A stretch of 20,000 nucleotides of DNA from Prorocentrum cordatum (GCA_963575745.1 CAUYUJ010015016.1:203236-223235); one strand, 5' to 3'. Positions 7,983 through 17,145 are shown, counted from the stretch's first letter. The notes: generated by a model from the sequence alone, not told the origin. Program-made: numbers and translations.

Positions 7983-9029
7983 TCAACAAGTCGGGGCCTT
8001 GGCGCTCTTAGCGGCTGCTGCCGCTGCAAAGTTATCTGCGTAATTATTACCTAGAACGAGATTACGGGGGGGCGACTCCTTGGACTATGTGCTCACCCTC
8101 CAAATGGGAGTGAACGAAAAGCACGGTGCAGGATATCGCTTCCCCTCGCTGCTGCAAAATTTGACCAATCTGCCACCGGAGGTCTGCGTCAGGCCCAGCG
8201 GGGTGCAACCGGCGTCTCAAGTGCCAGCCTGCGTTCACGGCATCGTTGTCCGTGACGTGAACGACCGAGCCTGACGCCTGACGGATGCAAAACATGAGAC
8301 AGTAGAGCTCACCTCTCACCACAGTTTTCCTGCTGCCAGGGAGGGGGCCCCACAAGCCGAGGTTTAAATCCATACTGGAAACATCCTGGAACACTGCTAT
8401 TCCTAGGCCAACGCGGCGGAGGAGGGGCTGATGAGCATCCTTCCCTCCGCTCGCGTCACCGAAAACGAAAACAGGCCTGCCTGGGGAACTCTGGGCAACG
8501 ATTTCAAAGTCGAGGTTGTTGGGCGATGCCCGCTGCGGGGGGGGGCAGAAACTTGCATCCAGGCCCTGGGGATCAAACCTCGAGTCCAAAAACATTCCTC
8601 GGCTTCAGCCTGAGTGTACGCCTTTGCTACTAGATCTTCGCTAAGTTTATGCACAGGGCGCTGGGATCTGCAGCTGCACCCCCAGACACGATGAACATTA
8701 GTCTCTGGGGCAATCTTACACCTCGGACACTTTAAATCCATCGCTTGCCGACAACGAGTCTGGCGACGACTACGGGGCCAAGCCGCGCCCGCTGTCGCCG
8801 CCAAGAGGAGTCCCGCGAGGCGTCGGCCGCCTGGCGCCTGCTCCAGCTCCTTGAGCAGGCGTCGGTAAGAGTGATTGCGCACTCCTGCCTCCAAGCCCGC
8901 TCCGCCGAAGAACTGCGCTGCGGCCGACCACATGTTTGTCTCGATGGTGCTCCGAAGCTCGTTGAAGGAAGCCTCAGGTATGTCTAGTACTGGATGTCCT
9001 GTCATGCTGATGGTGTTGAACTGCCACTC
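7983..9029 (-). CDS. LINE CCHC knuckle and RNase H domain
   Basis: After the TGA at 9030-9032 the frame reads on through MTGHPVLDIPEASFNELRST to a knuckle, LKCPRCKIAPETNVHRVWGC (C-X2-C-X8-H-X4-C, about 8690-8735). It then reaches FWTRGLIPRAWMQ and switches frame at a 9-G run (8537-8545). The RNase H follows: VFVFGDASGGKD (first catalytic Asp), VVRGELYCLMFC (Glu), VHVTDNDAVNAGW (Asp) and SHLEGEH. A second switch at a 7-G run (8066-8072) returns to the original frame and gives LVLGNNYADNFAAAAAKSAK, which supplies the fourth catalytic Asp (8034-8036). The protein ends at TGA 7983-7985. All four acidic residues are present. RNase H would remove RNA from the RNA/DNA hybrid. Its last ~20 codons lie antisense to the end of the open gag frame. 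Confidence 0.8.
8537..8545. other. 9-G homopolymer at a LINE frame switch
   Basis: Nine consecutive G on + lie between the knuckle-bearing frame (8546 upward, read on -) and the RNase H frame (8536 downward). Its partner is the 7-G run at 8066-8072, where the original frame is regained. These are the likely indel sites. Confidence 0.7.
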
Positions 9030-9032
9030 TCA

Positions 9033-11429
9033 GCTGCCGTCGGGAGTTGCCCACGCTGCGGGCGAATCAAGCTTCCACCCTGCGCCGAGGAGGTACGCGA
9101 TGGTAGCACTCTGTGGCCCACGTATGTGTCGGCACCGTCTTGTGGCAGGCATAGCTGTAATATCTGCAACCACGGTAGACCATGTGCGTGCGATACCAGC
9201 TCGTAGGGACTGTTGCGAACTCCACATGGCCAGCCACATGCGCAAGGTGTTGCACGGTAGTTTATATTGAGGGTCGCGATCAGGGGCACGTAGGTCCAGC
9301 AGCGTTGTGATGCACCTTCATGTGAGCCGTGGTCCGACCGAGTTGGCAAGTTTGCGTCTGATCTGCTTCATCTGCGCTCCCCATACACCGTGCAGCTGAT
9401 GGCCATGCAGCCCTGCAGGTTGAGCTCCTTGGAGCTCGAGGCGAGCGGGTACACGGTAGCGTCATAACGCCCGTGCAAAGCCCGTGATATTCTTGGACAT
9501 GGTTGTGTGCTTATTCGCCCGAGCTCGTCTGGTGGCACGACCATGCCGCCTGCCGCCTGAGAGGTCAGCGCCCAGGTGGGCGGCCTGGGAGGCAAGCTTG
9601 AGTTGGGAACCTCTGGCGGCTACTCGTCGCACCACCATCCTTGCATCGGCCGCGAACGCGCAAACGACGACCGATTTGGGAGAAACCTTCAGCCCGTGGT
9701 CTTGTAGTTGCTGGCAAGTGCCCACCAAGCAATCAACAAGTTGATTGCGAACTGCAACTCGTGACCCACGGACTGTTTGACTGAAGTCGTCCACCCATAA
9801 CCGATGGGACATATTGACATGACATGTTGTGATTCGTTCAAGGATGTGAAAGGTAGCGCACTTTCCGAAACGCGTGCCAGATCCCAACCCCTGCACAATG
9901 GAACGCGTTGGCGCAAAAGGGGCCCATATGCTCCAGCTTGTCTCACGCATCTGGCCGCCATGCAGTGCTGAAGCTCGAGTCCGAATACTTCCGGTGGAAA
10001 CTCCAATCGTAATGCTGCTTTGCCCATGCGATACCAGCCTACGGTATCATAAAAGCTTGCAAGATCAATCATACCATTGCCCATGGATGCCCCAAGGTGG
10101 GTCGATAATTCCTCGCCAACTGATCGAAGGCAAACTTCTCGTAGGGCCGCAGCGCCCTTCACTGCTGCATCACAGTGCGCCTCGCACTGGTCTGCCCATG
10201 TGCGAACGTGCTCCTCTCTCGCCTTGGACCATGTGCGACCTAGATGTGACAAAAGGCTCATCGCACGGTCCCCAGCGGATTTCTCGGGGAGAAGTGTGCT
10301 GAGCGTGCGGAGCATTTGGTGGGGCCACGCCTGGTTGAACTCGCAAATGGTGAGGATGCCCGCGAGCTCGGCGATGGCTGCATCAGGCAACCTGTCGTAA
10401 TCCAAACTACATACCCTGTCGACGCCCATGGCTGATGACGGCTTCATCCTCCTGAGCGCAGCGCGGATATCTGCGACCTCCAGCGGTGCTAGAGATTCGC
10501 CTCGTACTCGTTCACAGCTTTCTCCGAACAGCTCCACTAGTAGATCATAGCCGTGAGCTGCGAGACCAGGGCACCGTGCACTCTCAAATTGTTTGCTCTT
10601 GGCGTCAAGAATGTCGCGCGGGCGTGCCAGCCTGGTTGGGCCTACCTCGAGCGTCTCAGAGGGTATGGTGATTTCCTTGATTGCCCGATGCAGAACACCA
10701 ACCGCTGGAGCCGACTCCGACCATTCACGACATTCTCTTAGTGACTTCTGAATCGCCCTCGGCTGGCTTCGTTGTGCAAGACGCGTGGCAAACTCCACTA
10801 GCCCGCCGAGGTCGGTGTCGGTCTGGTCGGCGATGCTCTGAATATACTTTTCCCACTGTGCCCACTTGAAAGGATCACTTCGTCGAATAACTCTGTGGCT
10901 CTCGTCCGGGCACTGTAGGCACAAGCTCTTGAGGGCTTGTGTCAATAGCTGTACTTGTTTGTCACCGTTTTGCCGCCGACGACTGTGAATGCTGTTGAGG
11001 ATATTCGAAACTCGGGTCCACCAGCCTGCAACTCGGTCGCGGAGGGGGGCTACACGCTGCGGCTTGGATTGGTGGACTTCGCGCACACGGAACTGAAATG
11101 CTCGACCACGGCTGACCAACGGCTCGGGTTGCTGATGGTGCTCGTGGATAGCGCACTCAACTGATCTAATCCAGCTACCGTATAAGAAACTGATGTGTGG
11201 AGAAGCGGCTGGCAGAGAGCCCAGCCGAAAAGCTACGGAGGAAGCAACAGCAGCAGCAGGGGGATTGGACGAGCACGGAGAGAACCCTATTTTTCTCTTG
11301 GCCTGGACCCATTCCTCGTGCGAGATGTCAAAACTAACGGAGCCTGGGGTGTCAGGGGGCTCAGAGCTCACCGAGTTGGGTGGGGCCTGGTCTTGCTGGC
11401 TATCCTTAGGCTGCGCGGGGCACAGGGGG
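9033..11429 (-). CDS. LINE reverse transcriptase domain
   Basis: Copies the element RNA into DNA at the nicked target. A long N-terminal linker leads to the fingers region with MKPSSAMGVDRVCSLDYDRL. Palm motif A is GMIDLASFYDTVGW, with its catalytic Asp at about 10064-10066. The sense then shifts frame near 9915-9930 to motif B (PTRSIVQGLGSGTRFGKC) and motif C (WVDDFSQ; the two Asp codons at 9789-9791 and 9786-9788). Next are LKVSPKSVVVCA and HLGADLSGGRRH, typical of motifs D/E. The thumb and connection region continues in phase through TGA 9462-9464 and TGA 9318-9320: VWGAQMKQIRRKLANS, then RCITTLLDLRAPDRD, then RGPQSATIAYLLGAGW, to TGA 9030-9032. All catalytic Asp residues are kept, so decay is probably recent. 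A 5-G run at 11425-11429 marks the frame change from the preceding linker. Confidence 0.85.
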
Positions 11430-12767
11430 TCGCTCACACGGGGCTGAAGTAACACTAGCTGGACCACTCGACTGAGACTGAGTATGCTCATGCTGCTGCT
11501 GATTCACAAAGAGAGGCTGGGCGGCGGGGCTGGCGGGGCCGAAGTTGGGCTCGTTGGCCCAGGGGTCGTAGTCGAAGTCATCGCCCATGCAGCCGCCCTC
11601 GTCGAGCGAAATGCGGGACGCAACCTCTTCTTCAGACTCAGCCTCGCCCTCGCTCAAGCCCTCGACCTTTTCATTCGTGAGCGCTTCACCGAACCACTCC
11701 TGAATTCGGGCATTGCGCTTCTCGAGCGCCATTGCCCTAGTAGCTCCACGCTCGGCTTTCCCAATGCTAGACTTGGAGCCTGTGCTAGCTTGTTGCCCAG
11801 GCCTGGCCACTTTGGGGAACCTGGGTGCAAGTTCTAAAATCCTGGTGACAAGCTGGCTAGCTTCCCCGACAAGGTCCATGTGGAGGCCTATGTGGGGACG
11901 CCAAGGCACATCACACACAGCACGCACGGCGCGAACATATGGTCGCGCGGCTGCACTGACAACTAAATGATCTAAGTGAGACGCTTTGTTATCCCCCCCC
12001 CCCAGGGGTACACGTGAAATCAGCATCGCAACAGAGGACCTGGCCCCCTACCTTCTCGAGAAAACCTGTCCGAGCTAACGATGCGGGGGTGAATTCCAAT
12101 CGGCAGCGACGAACCACGGGAGTTGGAGGGGGGCGAGGAGGGAAGCGAGCTTCCGAAACCTGGGAACATTCTGATCACGCATGCCAATGGACGAATGGCC
12201 GTAAAAGGTGAGCACAACAATGGCATATCTTTTCAGCTCGAGCAGCACTGGGCAGAAGCCGTCGAAACCACTGCCGCGTTCAGCTCTCAGGCCCTGGGTA
12301 GACCTTGCTTCGTCCAGCAGCTGTGCTGGCCGATGTCGCGCGCACAGAAAGAACTCCCCTCCTTCGTTTGAGGAAGGGTCTGCTTTGGTGAACCACTTGC
12401 TCTTGGGTCTGGCTGGGTTGGAAAAAAGCTTGAGGGCTGCCTCGCGTGCCTTCTTCTTCCAGCGCGCGACGTGCGTGGCGTCTGCGTGCGTCTCGCACAC
12501 CGCAATGTACTCGTACTGCTGTGTCAACGCGCCGACGATGCGCCCCCAGGCCTTATCGCCCATGCACGTGATATTAGCAAAGAACAGCGAAGATGTGCTG
12601 CTCGAAGTTGACGTGCAACTTGCGGCAGCACCCGAAGACGTGGTCGGACTGGTGGGACAGGGAGTAGACGAGGAGGTGGAGGTAGAAGAAGAGCTGGTAC
12701 CAGTAGACACACTGGTAGCCCCAGAAGCAGAGGTGGAGGTACACGCCCTTGCTGTGGCAGTCCCTAG
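11430..12767 (-). CDS. LINE endonuclease (EEP/apurinic-endonuclease-like) domain and acidic linker
   Basis: This segment nicks target DNA for target-primed reverse transcription. After a Ser/Thr-rich linker come FFANITCMGDKAWGRIV (first metal-ligand Asn region), IAVCETHADA (catalytic Glu at about 12492), a long middle part, and PWFVAADWNSPP (the Asp-x-Asn motif, near 12090-12101). Here the sense moves to another frame: SLARTGFLEKVGGQVLCCDA, then CTPGGG. It returns to the first frame at an 11-C run (11993-12003) with DNKASHLDHLVVSAAARP and PWRPHIGLHMDL, which carry the Asp and the terminal catalytic His (11892-11894). An acidic, low-complexity linker follows (EGLSEGEAESEEEV). All expected active-site residues are visible although the frame is broken twice. 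The assignment is from motif order. Confidence 0.7.
11993..12003. other. 11-C homopolymer at a LINE frame switch
   Basis: Eleven consecutive C on + (poly-Gly on -). The endonuclease sense changes frame within this run, between CTPGGG and DNKASHLDH. The preceding switch is at or next to the 5-G run at 12085-12089. Confidence 0.7.
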
Positions 12768-14072
12768 TCAACTCGAGCTCGAGCCTGCAGGCGACTGCAG
12801 CTGCCCGCCCTTGCCTGTGGCTGCGCTGCTGCCGCCTCTGCCCGAGCCTGCGCCGCTGCTGGTCGCCGCGGTGCTGTCCACGGTGGCGGCGGCCTTGAAA
12901 CGCGCCTGCGAGATGCGCTCCGCCTCCTGCTTGATGGCCTCCTCCTGCTGCTGCTGCTGCTGCTGCTGCTGAGCTGCGCCCTCGGCGCCGGCGCCATCGC
13001 CTGGCGGCGAGGCTGGGCCCGCGCCTGCGGCGGCTGCAGCGGGGCCCTGAGCAGCAGCTGAGGGAGCTGACGGGCCATCAACTCCCTTCTTCTTCTTGGC
13101 CATCCTGTCCGTGACCTCCTTCTCGGCGAGCTTCGCCTTGTCGACGAACTCCTGCCACTGGGAGTTGCGCTGCTCGAGCGTGGACTTGTAATGCTCGAGC
13201 TCGGCGCGGAGGTCCCGAAACTTCTGCTTGTCGGTCCCATCGCATTCCCAGTCTTCGAAACTGCTGAAGACGTCCATATTCATTTGTATGCCAAAGACGG
13301 ACGGCCTGGCCTCATCGGCCTGTGGTGCTTGGCAATGATGCCGCACGCCTTCGGCCTGCGCCAACGCTGCTGTCGCCGCCGTCTTGGCTGCCGCCGCGCG
13401 GGCGAGCTCGAGCGCAGCCTCGTGCTCTTTGCCCTCAGCGGTGGCCAATTGTTTACGTAGTCTCACCACTTGGTTCACCAATTGCTCGTGACGATTGCTT
13501 GCTGCTTTCCATGCGCCATCTGCCCGCTTGACAGCGTCGATGGCGTTGGAGGTGCCGCTCTTGCTGGCGGCCTGCTCGGCGAGGCGCTCGCTCTGCTTCT
13601 GCAGGACAGCGTGCAACTCTGGATCCTTCGCCGAGACTGCCAAAGCCTGCTGCAAGAGGGCCGCGAGCTCCTTGTCGCTACGGCCGCCAGCAGGATTTCC
13701 CTTCTTGCCGCCCTTCGGTGTGTGGGTGCCTGACGAAGGGTGCGCATCCTCGAATGTGACTGATCTTGTCGCTGACTGAGATCGAGGGCGTGGCCGATAG
13801 AGCTTGACTTGCCTGCCGCATCGCCCACAACGATTGTTGGCCATGGCCAATTTGTCGTTGTATTCGTGCTGCCTGCAGAACTTGCACTGGCTCCATGGGC
13901 GAGATGAACTTTGGGATGCCATTTGAGAAATCTCGTGAAATGAATGCCCAGCTTTCGTGGGCGAGAACTGAGTGTGGGGGTCAAACAGATCTCGCAATCC
14001 CTCAAGCCCCGCGTGGAGGGTCGCCAGCACTTGCCTTCGCTCGGGGGCGGAGGTCTTGGTGCTCGTGCCCAT
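12768..14072 (-). CDS. LINE N-terminal region: Cys4 zinc finger, coiled coil, poly-Gln
   Basis: The frame begins at ATG 14072 (MGTSTKTSAPERR); an internal ATG at 13922 (MASQSSSRPW) is an alternative start. Directly after the second Met is a zinc-finger-like motif, WSQCKFC...NNRCGRCGRQVK (C-X2-C-X15-C-X2-C), likely for nucleic-acid binding. A long Ala/Glu/Leu/Lys-rich helical region with coiled-coil character follows (around KRADGAWKAASNRHEQLVNQ and LRAELEHYKSTLEQRNSQWQ), then a KKKK patch, a Pro/Ala/Gly linker and a run of nine Gln encoded at 12945-12971. The frame ends at TGA 12768-12770 but continues in the same phase into the endonuclease region. It probably has the ORF1-like RNA-binding role of the element, here fused to the rest. 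A more upstream GTG at 14195 would add a hydrophobic stretch that I regard as repeat-encoded. Confidence 0.65.
   Translation of the reverse strand: MGTSTKTSAPERRQVLATLHAGLEGLRDLFDPHTQFSPTKAGHSFHEISQMASQSSSRPWSQCKFCRQHEYNDKLAMANNRCGRCGRQVKLYRPRPRSQSATRSVTFEDAHPSSGTHTPKGGKKGNPAGGRSDKELAALLQQALAVSAKDPELHAVLQKQSERLAEQAASKSGTSNAIDAVKRADGAWKAASNRHEQLVNQVVRLRKQLATAEGKEHEAALELARAAAAKTAATAALAQAEGVRHHCQAPQADEARPSVFGIQMNMDVFSSFEDWECDGTDKQKFRDLRAELEHYKSTLEQRNSQWQEFVDKAKLAEKEVTDRMAKKKKGVDGPSAPSAAAQGPAAAAAGAGPASPPGDGAGAEGAAQQQQQQQQQEEAIKQEAERISQARFKAAATVDSTAATSSGAGSGRGGSSAATGKGGQLQSPAGSSSS
12945..12971. repeat. (CTG)9 trinucleotide repeat
   Basis: Nine perfect CTG units on +, read as nine Gln (CAG) on - within the N-terminal region of the LINE polyprotein. 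The flanks EEAIKQEAERI and GAEGAA place it at the start of a charged helix. Confidence 0.9.
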
Positions 14073-14084
14073 ATGGCTTGAGGA

Positions 14085-14370
14085 CGGAGGATGAGGGGGA
14101 GGGGGGGAGGAAGAGGATACGTGAAAAACGACGAGAAGCACAATGATGATGGTGAGGAACATGATGATGGGGCGCATGAGGGAAGCGACGTCCACGGGGA
14201 GGCGGAGGAGAATAATGATGATAATGATTCGTACCAGGAGGAACAGCCGCAGCAGGAGGTGGAGGAGGCAGGGCGAGGAGGAGAGGGAGGAGGAGGAGGA
14301 GGAGGGAGAGGAGGAGAGGGAGGAATGAGGAGGATAAGGAAAGGAGAAGGAGAAGGAGGAGGAGGATCTG
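14085..14370. repeat. purine-rich GGA/GAGGA low-complexity tract
   Basis: The + strand is almost entirely G and A in GGAGGA, GAGGAG and GAAGGA patterns with patches of ATGATGATA. It lies immediately 5' of the LINE coding sequence and may be part of its 5' UTR or of the flanking DNA. Open frames in it (poly Glu/Gly/Arg on +, poly Ser/Pro/Leu on -) are not credible proteins. Confidence 0.8.
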
Positions 14371-14710
14371 GGAATAGCAATGATTTCTTTGAACTGCTAG
14401 GGTGCGGCGGACTGCAGAGCTCTTTACATTCACCGACGTGCGTTCCGCATTGTTTCGCGTGATATGCATCAACACGTTGATTACTTACCATTGCGTTTGA
14501 ATTAGTTTTATATTAAACAGTATATGTCGCTTGAGACATCCTCTCGCTAGATTGCATGAAACAGTTGCGAGTCGATGAAAGGGCTTGATTTGGATTACCT
14601 TTGCCGCGTGTAGTAAAATTAATAGAGAAATCATTGGCGAAGACAGAAACACCAGAATAACAACTGATCGCTGAGGCAAAAACACGATATAACAATGTGC
14701 GCGAAAACCA
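14371..14710. other. AT-richer island between the LINE and the right-hand gene
   Basis: About 260 bp at 14455-14710 are much richer in A/T than anything else in the window (for example TTTATATTAAACAG and AAAATTAATAGAG). No ORF, RNA gene or repeat is recognisable. It probably holds the intergenic boundary: LINE 5' flank on the left, upstream region of the + strand frame on the right. Confidence 0.5.
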
Positions 14711-14711
14711 T

Positions 14712-14748
14712 GTGATGATGATGATGGTGATGGTGATGATGATGATGA
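14712..14748. repeat. (ATG)/(GTG) trinucleotide microsatellite
   Basis: A tract of GATGATGATGATGGTGATGG type immediately precedes and contains the possible start codon of the right-hand open frame, so the exact start there is ambiguous. Confidence 0.85.
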
Positions 14749-16375
14749 CGCAAACGGGACCAGCTCCTAAATCCATCAAACCAAATGGACCAGGCCCGAT
14801 CGACTATGACACCCCCTCCCGTTTGCCTTCATGGAGATCCTCTGGGAAGAAGGAGCCGCCGTCGGCCACGCCGGCGAGTGTCACGCCAAAGACAGCGCCG
14901 CCATCGACCAGGCCGATGAGCGCCATGCCAAAGACGGAGCCGCCACCGGCCAAGCCGGCGAGCGCCTCACCAAAGACGGAACCACCGCCGGCCAAGCCGG
15001 CGAGCGATGAGAAGAGCGGCCGCCGGCACAGCCGACGAGCGCCGCGCCGAGAGCGGGACCGCCACCGGCCAAGCCGGCAGGCGCCGCAACGATGGCGGAA
15101 CGGCCTAAGGCCTGGCCTACACCCCAGGGTGGGCAGGCCCCAGTTCGCCCAGCTGTTCCGCCCTTGCCTCCGAGACATCCCGTTCGGCAACCAACATGCG
15201 CGGATTTTCGGCTTCAGCATGTCAACGCTGCGCCCAATCCAGCGCCTCCGCAGCTACCGCTTAAACCTTTTTCTCGGACTCCCCCGCCCGCCCAAGGCGG
15301 TGTTGGGGCAAGTCCACCAGCGAAGGCTGAGGTCGCTGCGGCGATGACTGAGGTCGCCAACGCGAAGGCTGAGGTTGCCGAGGATGGGGGCTCTAACCGC
15401 CCCGGAGGCTCCGAGGGTTCGGCCGCTCCTGCGGCCCCTCCCCCGCCTCAGTCGGCTGCGGATCCCTCTTCAGAGGAGTCTCCGGCACCGGAGGGGGATG
15501 ACGCTGCAGCCCGCATTGTCCGGTCCATTCGCGAGGTTTCGAACGCTCATTTTGATGGTAATCGTGCCCGTAAGGCCCTCGAGCGAGAACGTGGCTGGTT
15601 TCATGGGTGGAGGAGCGCCACCTTCAAGGGGCAATCGACCACGGTTGACCCATGCGGCTTGGGAGAGATGGAGATTGACATCGTCTCTGCACAGTTTGAA
15701 ATACATGCTCGACGAGAAGGGGGCTGCATGAACCAGGCGGTTATTCTTCTCCGTGGAAGAAATATGCAACAGCCATTGCGGACATTATCCGTGGTAAGGT
15801 ACCTGGTTTCACTCCCACTCCTGAAGTTGCCGCCCAGAGCGAGAGGTCACAGACTCGTAGAGAGAGAGAGAGAGAGCGGTGCGTACACTGGCGGGCCTAC
15901 GGCACCTACTCCTCCAGCGCCTCTGCCCGGCCCAGCTGTGGCAGAGGGGGTGTTTCCATCTCCGCACAGCCCGGCCTCGCCAGCGGAAGTGTCTCCAACT
16001 CCACCCGGCCCAGCCGTGGCGGAGGTAGCGTCAGCGCCCCAGCCCGGCCCAGCCGCGGCAGAGGAACTTCCTGATTTTAATAGGGATGGAGACACCGAAG
16101 CTCAAGAAGTGGCTCGGGCCGCACAGGCAGATTCCGTGATTGCAGCTCCCGCTCCCCCATTAGTTGGTTCACAGGATCCAGCAATGGTTGATAATGTGGC
16201 ATCTGATACACAGCCTGCTGCCATTGCTCCGCCTGGCCCAGCCAAAGCGGAGGAGGCAACGCATGACCCTGCACAGCCTGTTGGCCCGGCTGGCCCAGCC
16301 AGCTCGGGCGATACAGCAATAAGAAGTGACCGAATGGAGGTTGATATGGAAGCTGTTCCCACAGGACAGGAGTAG
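14746..16375 (+). CDS. unrecognised Pro/Ala-rich N-terminal region of the right-hand gene
   Basis: From an ATG in the microsatellite the frame reads MTQTGPAPKSIKPNGPGP and the 14-residue repeats. The sense moves frame near 15010-15020 and continues as RPPAQPTSAAPRAGPPPAKP, then MAERPKAWPTPQGG. A more compact region follows at about 15500-15750 (AARIVRSIREVSNAHFDGNR and ALERERGWFHGW). At about 15745 a one-base change gives the better-looking SPWKKYATAIADIIRGKVPG. The first frame returns at the GA tract 15859-15876. Then come GPAVAE-type repeats (GPAVAEG, GPAVAEV, GPAAAEE, GPAKAEE). TAG 16373-16375 closes this part, but the same phase stays open beyond it. I recognise no catalytic domain. It is probably a disordered or linker-rich N-terminus of the protein continuing to 17145 and beyond. 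Confidence 0.45.
14844..15090 (+). repeat. 42-bp tandem repeat encoding a 14-residue Pro/Ala motif
   Basis: CCAAAGAC starts at 14886, 14928 and 14970, an exact 42-bp period. In frame this gives PKTAPPSTRPMSAM, PKTEPPPAKPASAS and PKTEPPPAKPASDE, with a degenerate copy before (KKEPPSATPASVT) and partial copies after 15015 in a different frame (AAPRAGPPPAKPAGAA). The 14-residue period implies that the repeat arose or was kept as protein-coding sequence. Confidence 0.8.
15859..15876. repeat. (AG)9 microsatellite inside coding sequence
   Basis: Nine AG units within the Pro/Ala-rich frame. The protein-like sense upstream (RGKVPGFTPTPEVAAQ) and downstream (GGPTAPTPPAPLPG) lie in different frames that meet in this tract, so its length sets the reading frame. 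Confidence 0.8.
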
Positions 16376-17145
16376 CTCGCGGCGAGGTACGCGGATGCGC
16401 CCCCTACCAAGGAGCCCGACAGTTCTCCTGATGCTGAGGCTGAGCCAGCTGAGAAGGAGGCCCCACCAGTCGCCGCTCCGAGCGGCCAAGACGTTGTGGA
16501 GCCCTCTTCTGCAGTAGGAGCTCCGGGTGTCCCAGACACGCCGGCGTCCACTGAGGCTAGCCCGCCCATCACTGGCCTCGCGGGTTTTCCATATCAGGAG
16601 GACCCTGCTACAATTTACCCTGATGATGATGATGACGTTCGGCTTGGCCCTACGGCGACAAACTTCTTCTGCCGAAAGACCCTGCCGCCCTCTCCTTACG
16701 CGGGGCAGCCTCTCCCGACGGATGACCCGCCCCGCCAGGGCGGAGACGAGATCGTCGTTGGCCACGCCAACACCTTCAAGGGTAAGAACCTCTATCTTTC
16801 AGAGACCGAACGGGCCCAAATTATACAGAGCACGCCGGCTCAGTTGAAGCGGCGTATTCGGGAGGCCCATAACACTGGTCCTGTACCTCCCATGAGTGAG
16901 GCCCTTCGTGAGCGCACTTTTGACGCGCTCATGCGCATGGCAGAGCTCGTCGAGGATCCCATATTTGCATTGCTAAGAGATTTCGACGTCGAACCCGGGA
17001 CTCTTGAGCAGACGAGTAGATACCTTCGTGCAGCATTTCGCTCTGACGACACCCCCGAAGGACTTGATTCTCGTGCCTACAAGGACCTGGCTCCGCTAGC
17101 CGTGGGCGTCTCTGGCGCCAACTACGGGGTTTTGGCAGCGACGAA
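16376..17145 (+). CDS. unrecognised acidic/helical central region of the right-hand gene
   Basis: In phase after TAG 16373-16375 the frame reads LAARYADAPPTKEPDSSPDA and EPAEKEAPPVAAPSGQ, then GLAGFPYQEDPATIYPDDDD with a five-Asp run encoded by GATGATGATGATGAC. A folded-looking part follows: GKNLYLSETERAQIIQSTPA, QLKRRIREAH, RERTFDALMRMAELVEDPIF and EQTSRYLRAAFRSDDTP. The helices look genuine. The frame remains open to 17275, but from about 17145 the other frame (KptA-like) is clearly the better one. It may be a separate gene starting after the TAG, but the shared phase and style argue for one long protein. Function unknown. Confidence 0.5.

Larger units (their letters stand above)
7983..14072 (-). 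mobile_element. LINE-type (non-LTR) retrotransposon, near full length, decayed
   Basis: Read from 14072 down to 7983, this is one ancestral ORF of about 2030 codons. Domain order: Cys4 finger, coiled coil, poly-Gln, Ser/Thr linker, EEP (apurinic-endonuclease-like) domain, reverse transcriptase, CCHC knuckle, RNase H. This is the plan of apurinic-endonuclease LINEs with an RNase H (RTE/Tad/I-like in broad terms; I cannot name the clade). The base phase is the same at both ends. It is interrupted by TGA at 12768-12770, 9462-9464, 9318-9320 and 9030-9032, and by three out-of-phase stretches, so this copy cannot make its polyprotein as written. No poly-A tail or target-site duplication is obvious at 7975-7985. 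The 5' limit is uncertain, between 13922 and about 14400. Confidence 0.75.

Noticed and set aside
14073-14195. Hydrophobic segment at the start of the LINE frame (IIMFLTIIIVLLVVFHV) as a membrane anchor
   Set aside because: It is encoded by ATC/ATT-rich microsatellite DNA upstream of the ATG at 14072 and needs a GTG start. Most likely 5' untranslated repeat.
16782-16802. GTAAG...TTTCAG resembling a mini-intron
   Set aside because: Only 21 bases and in phase; the reading GKNLYLSETERA across it is good protein sequence.
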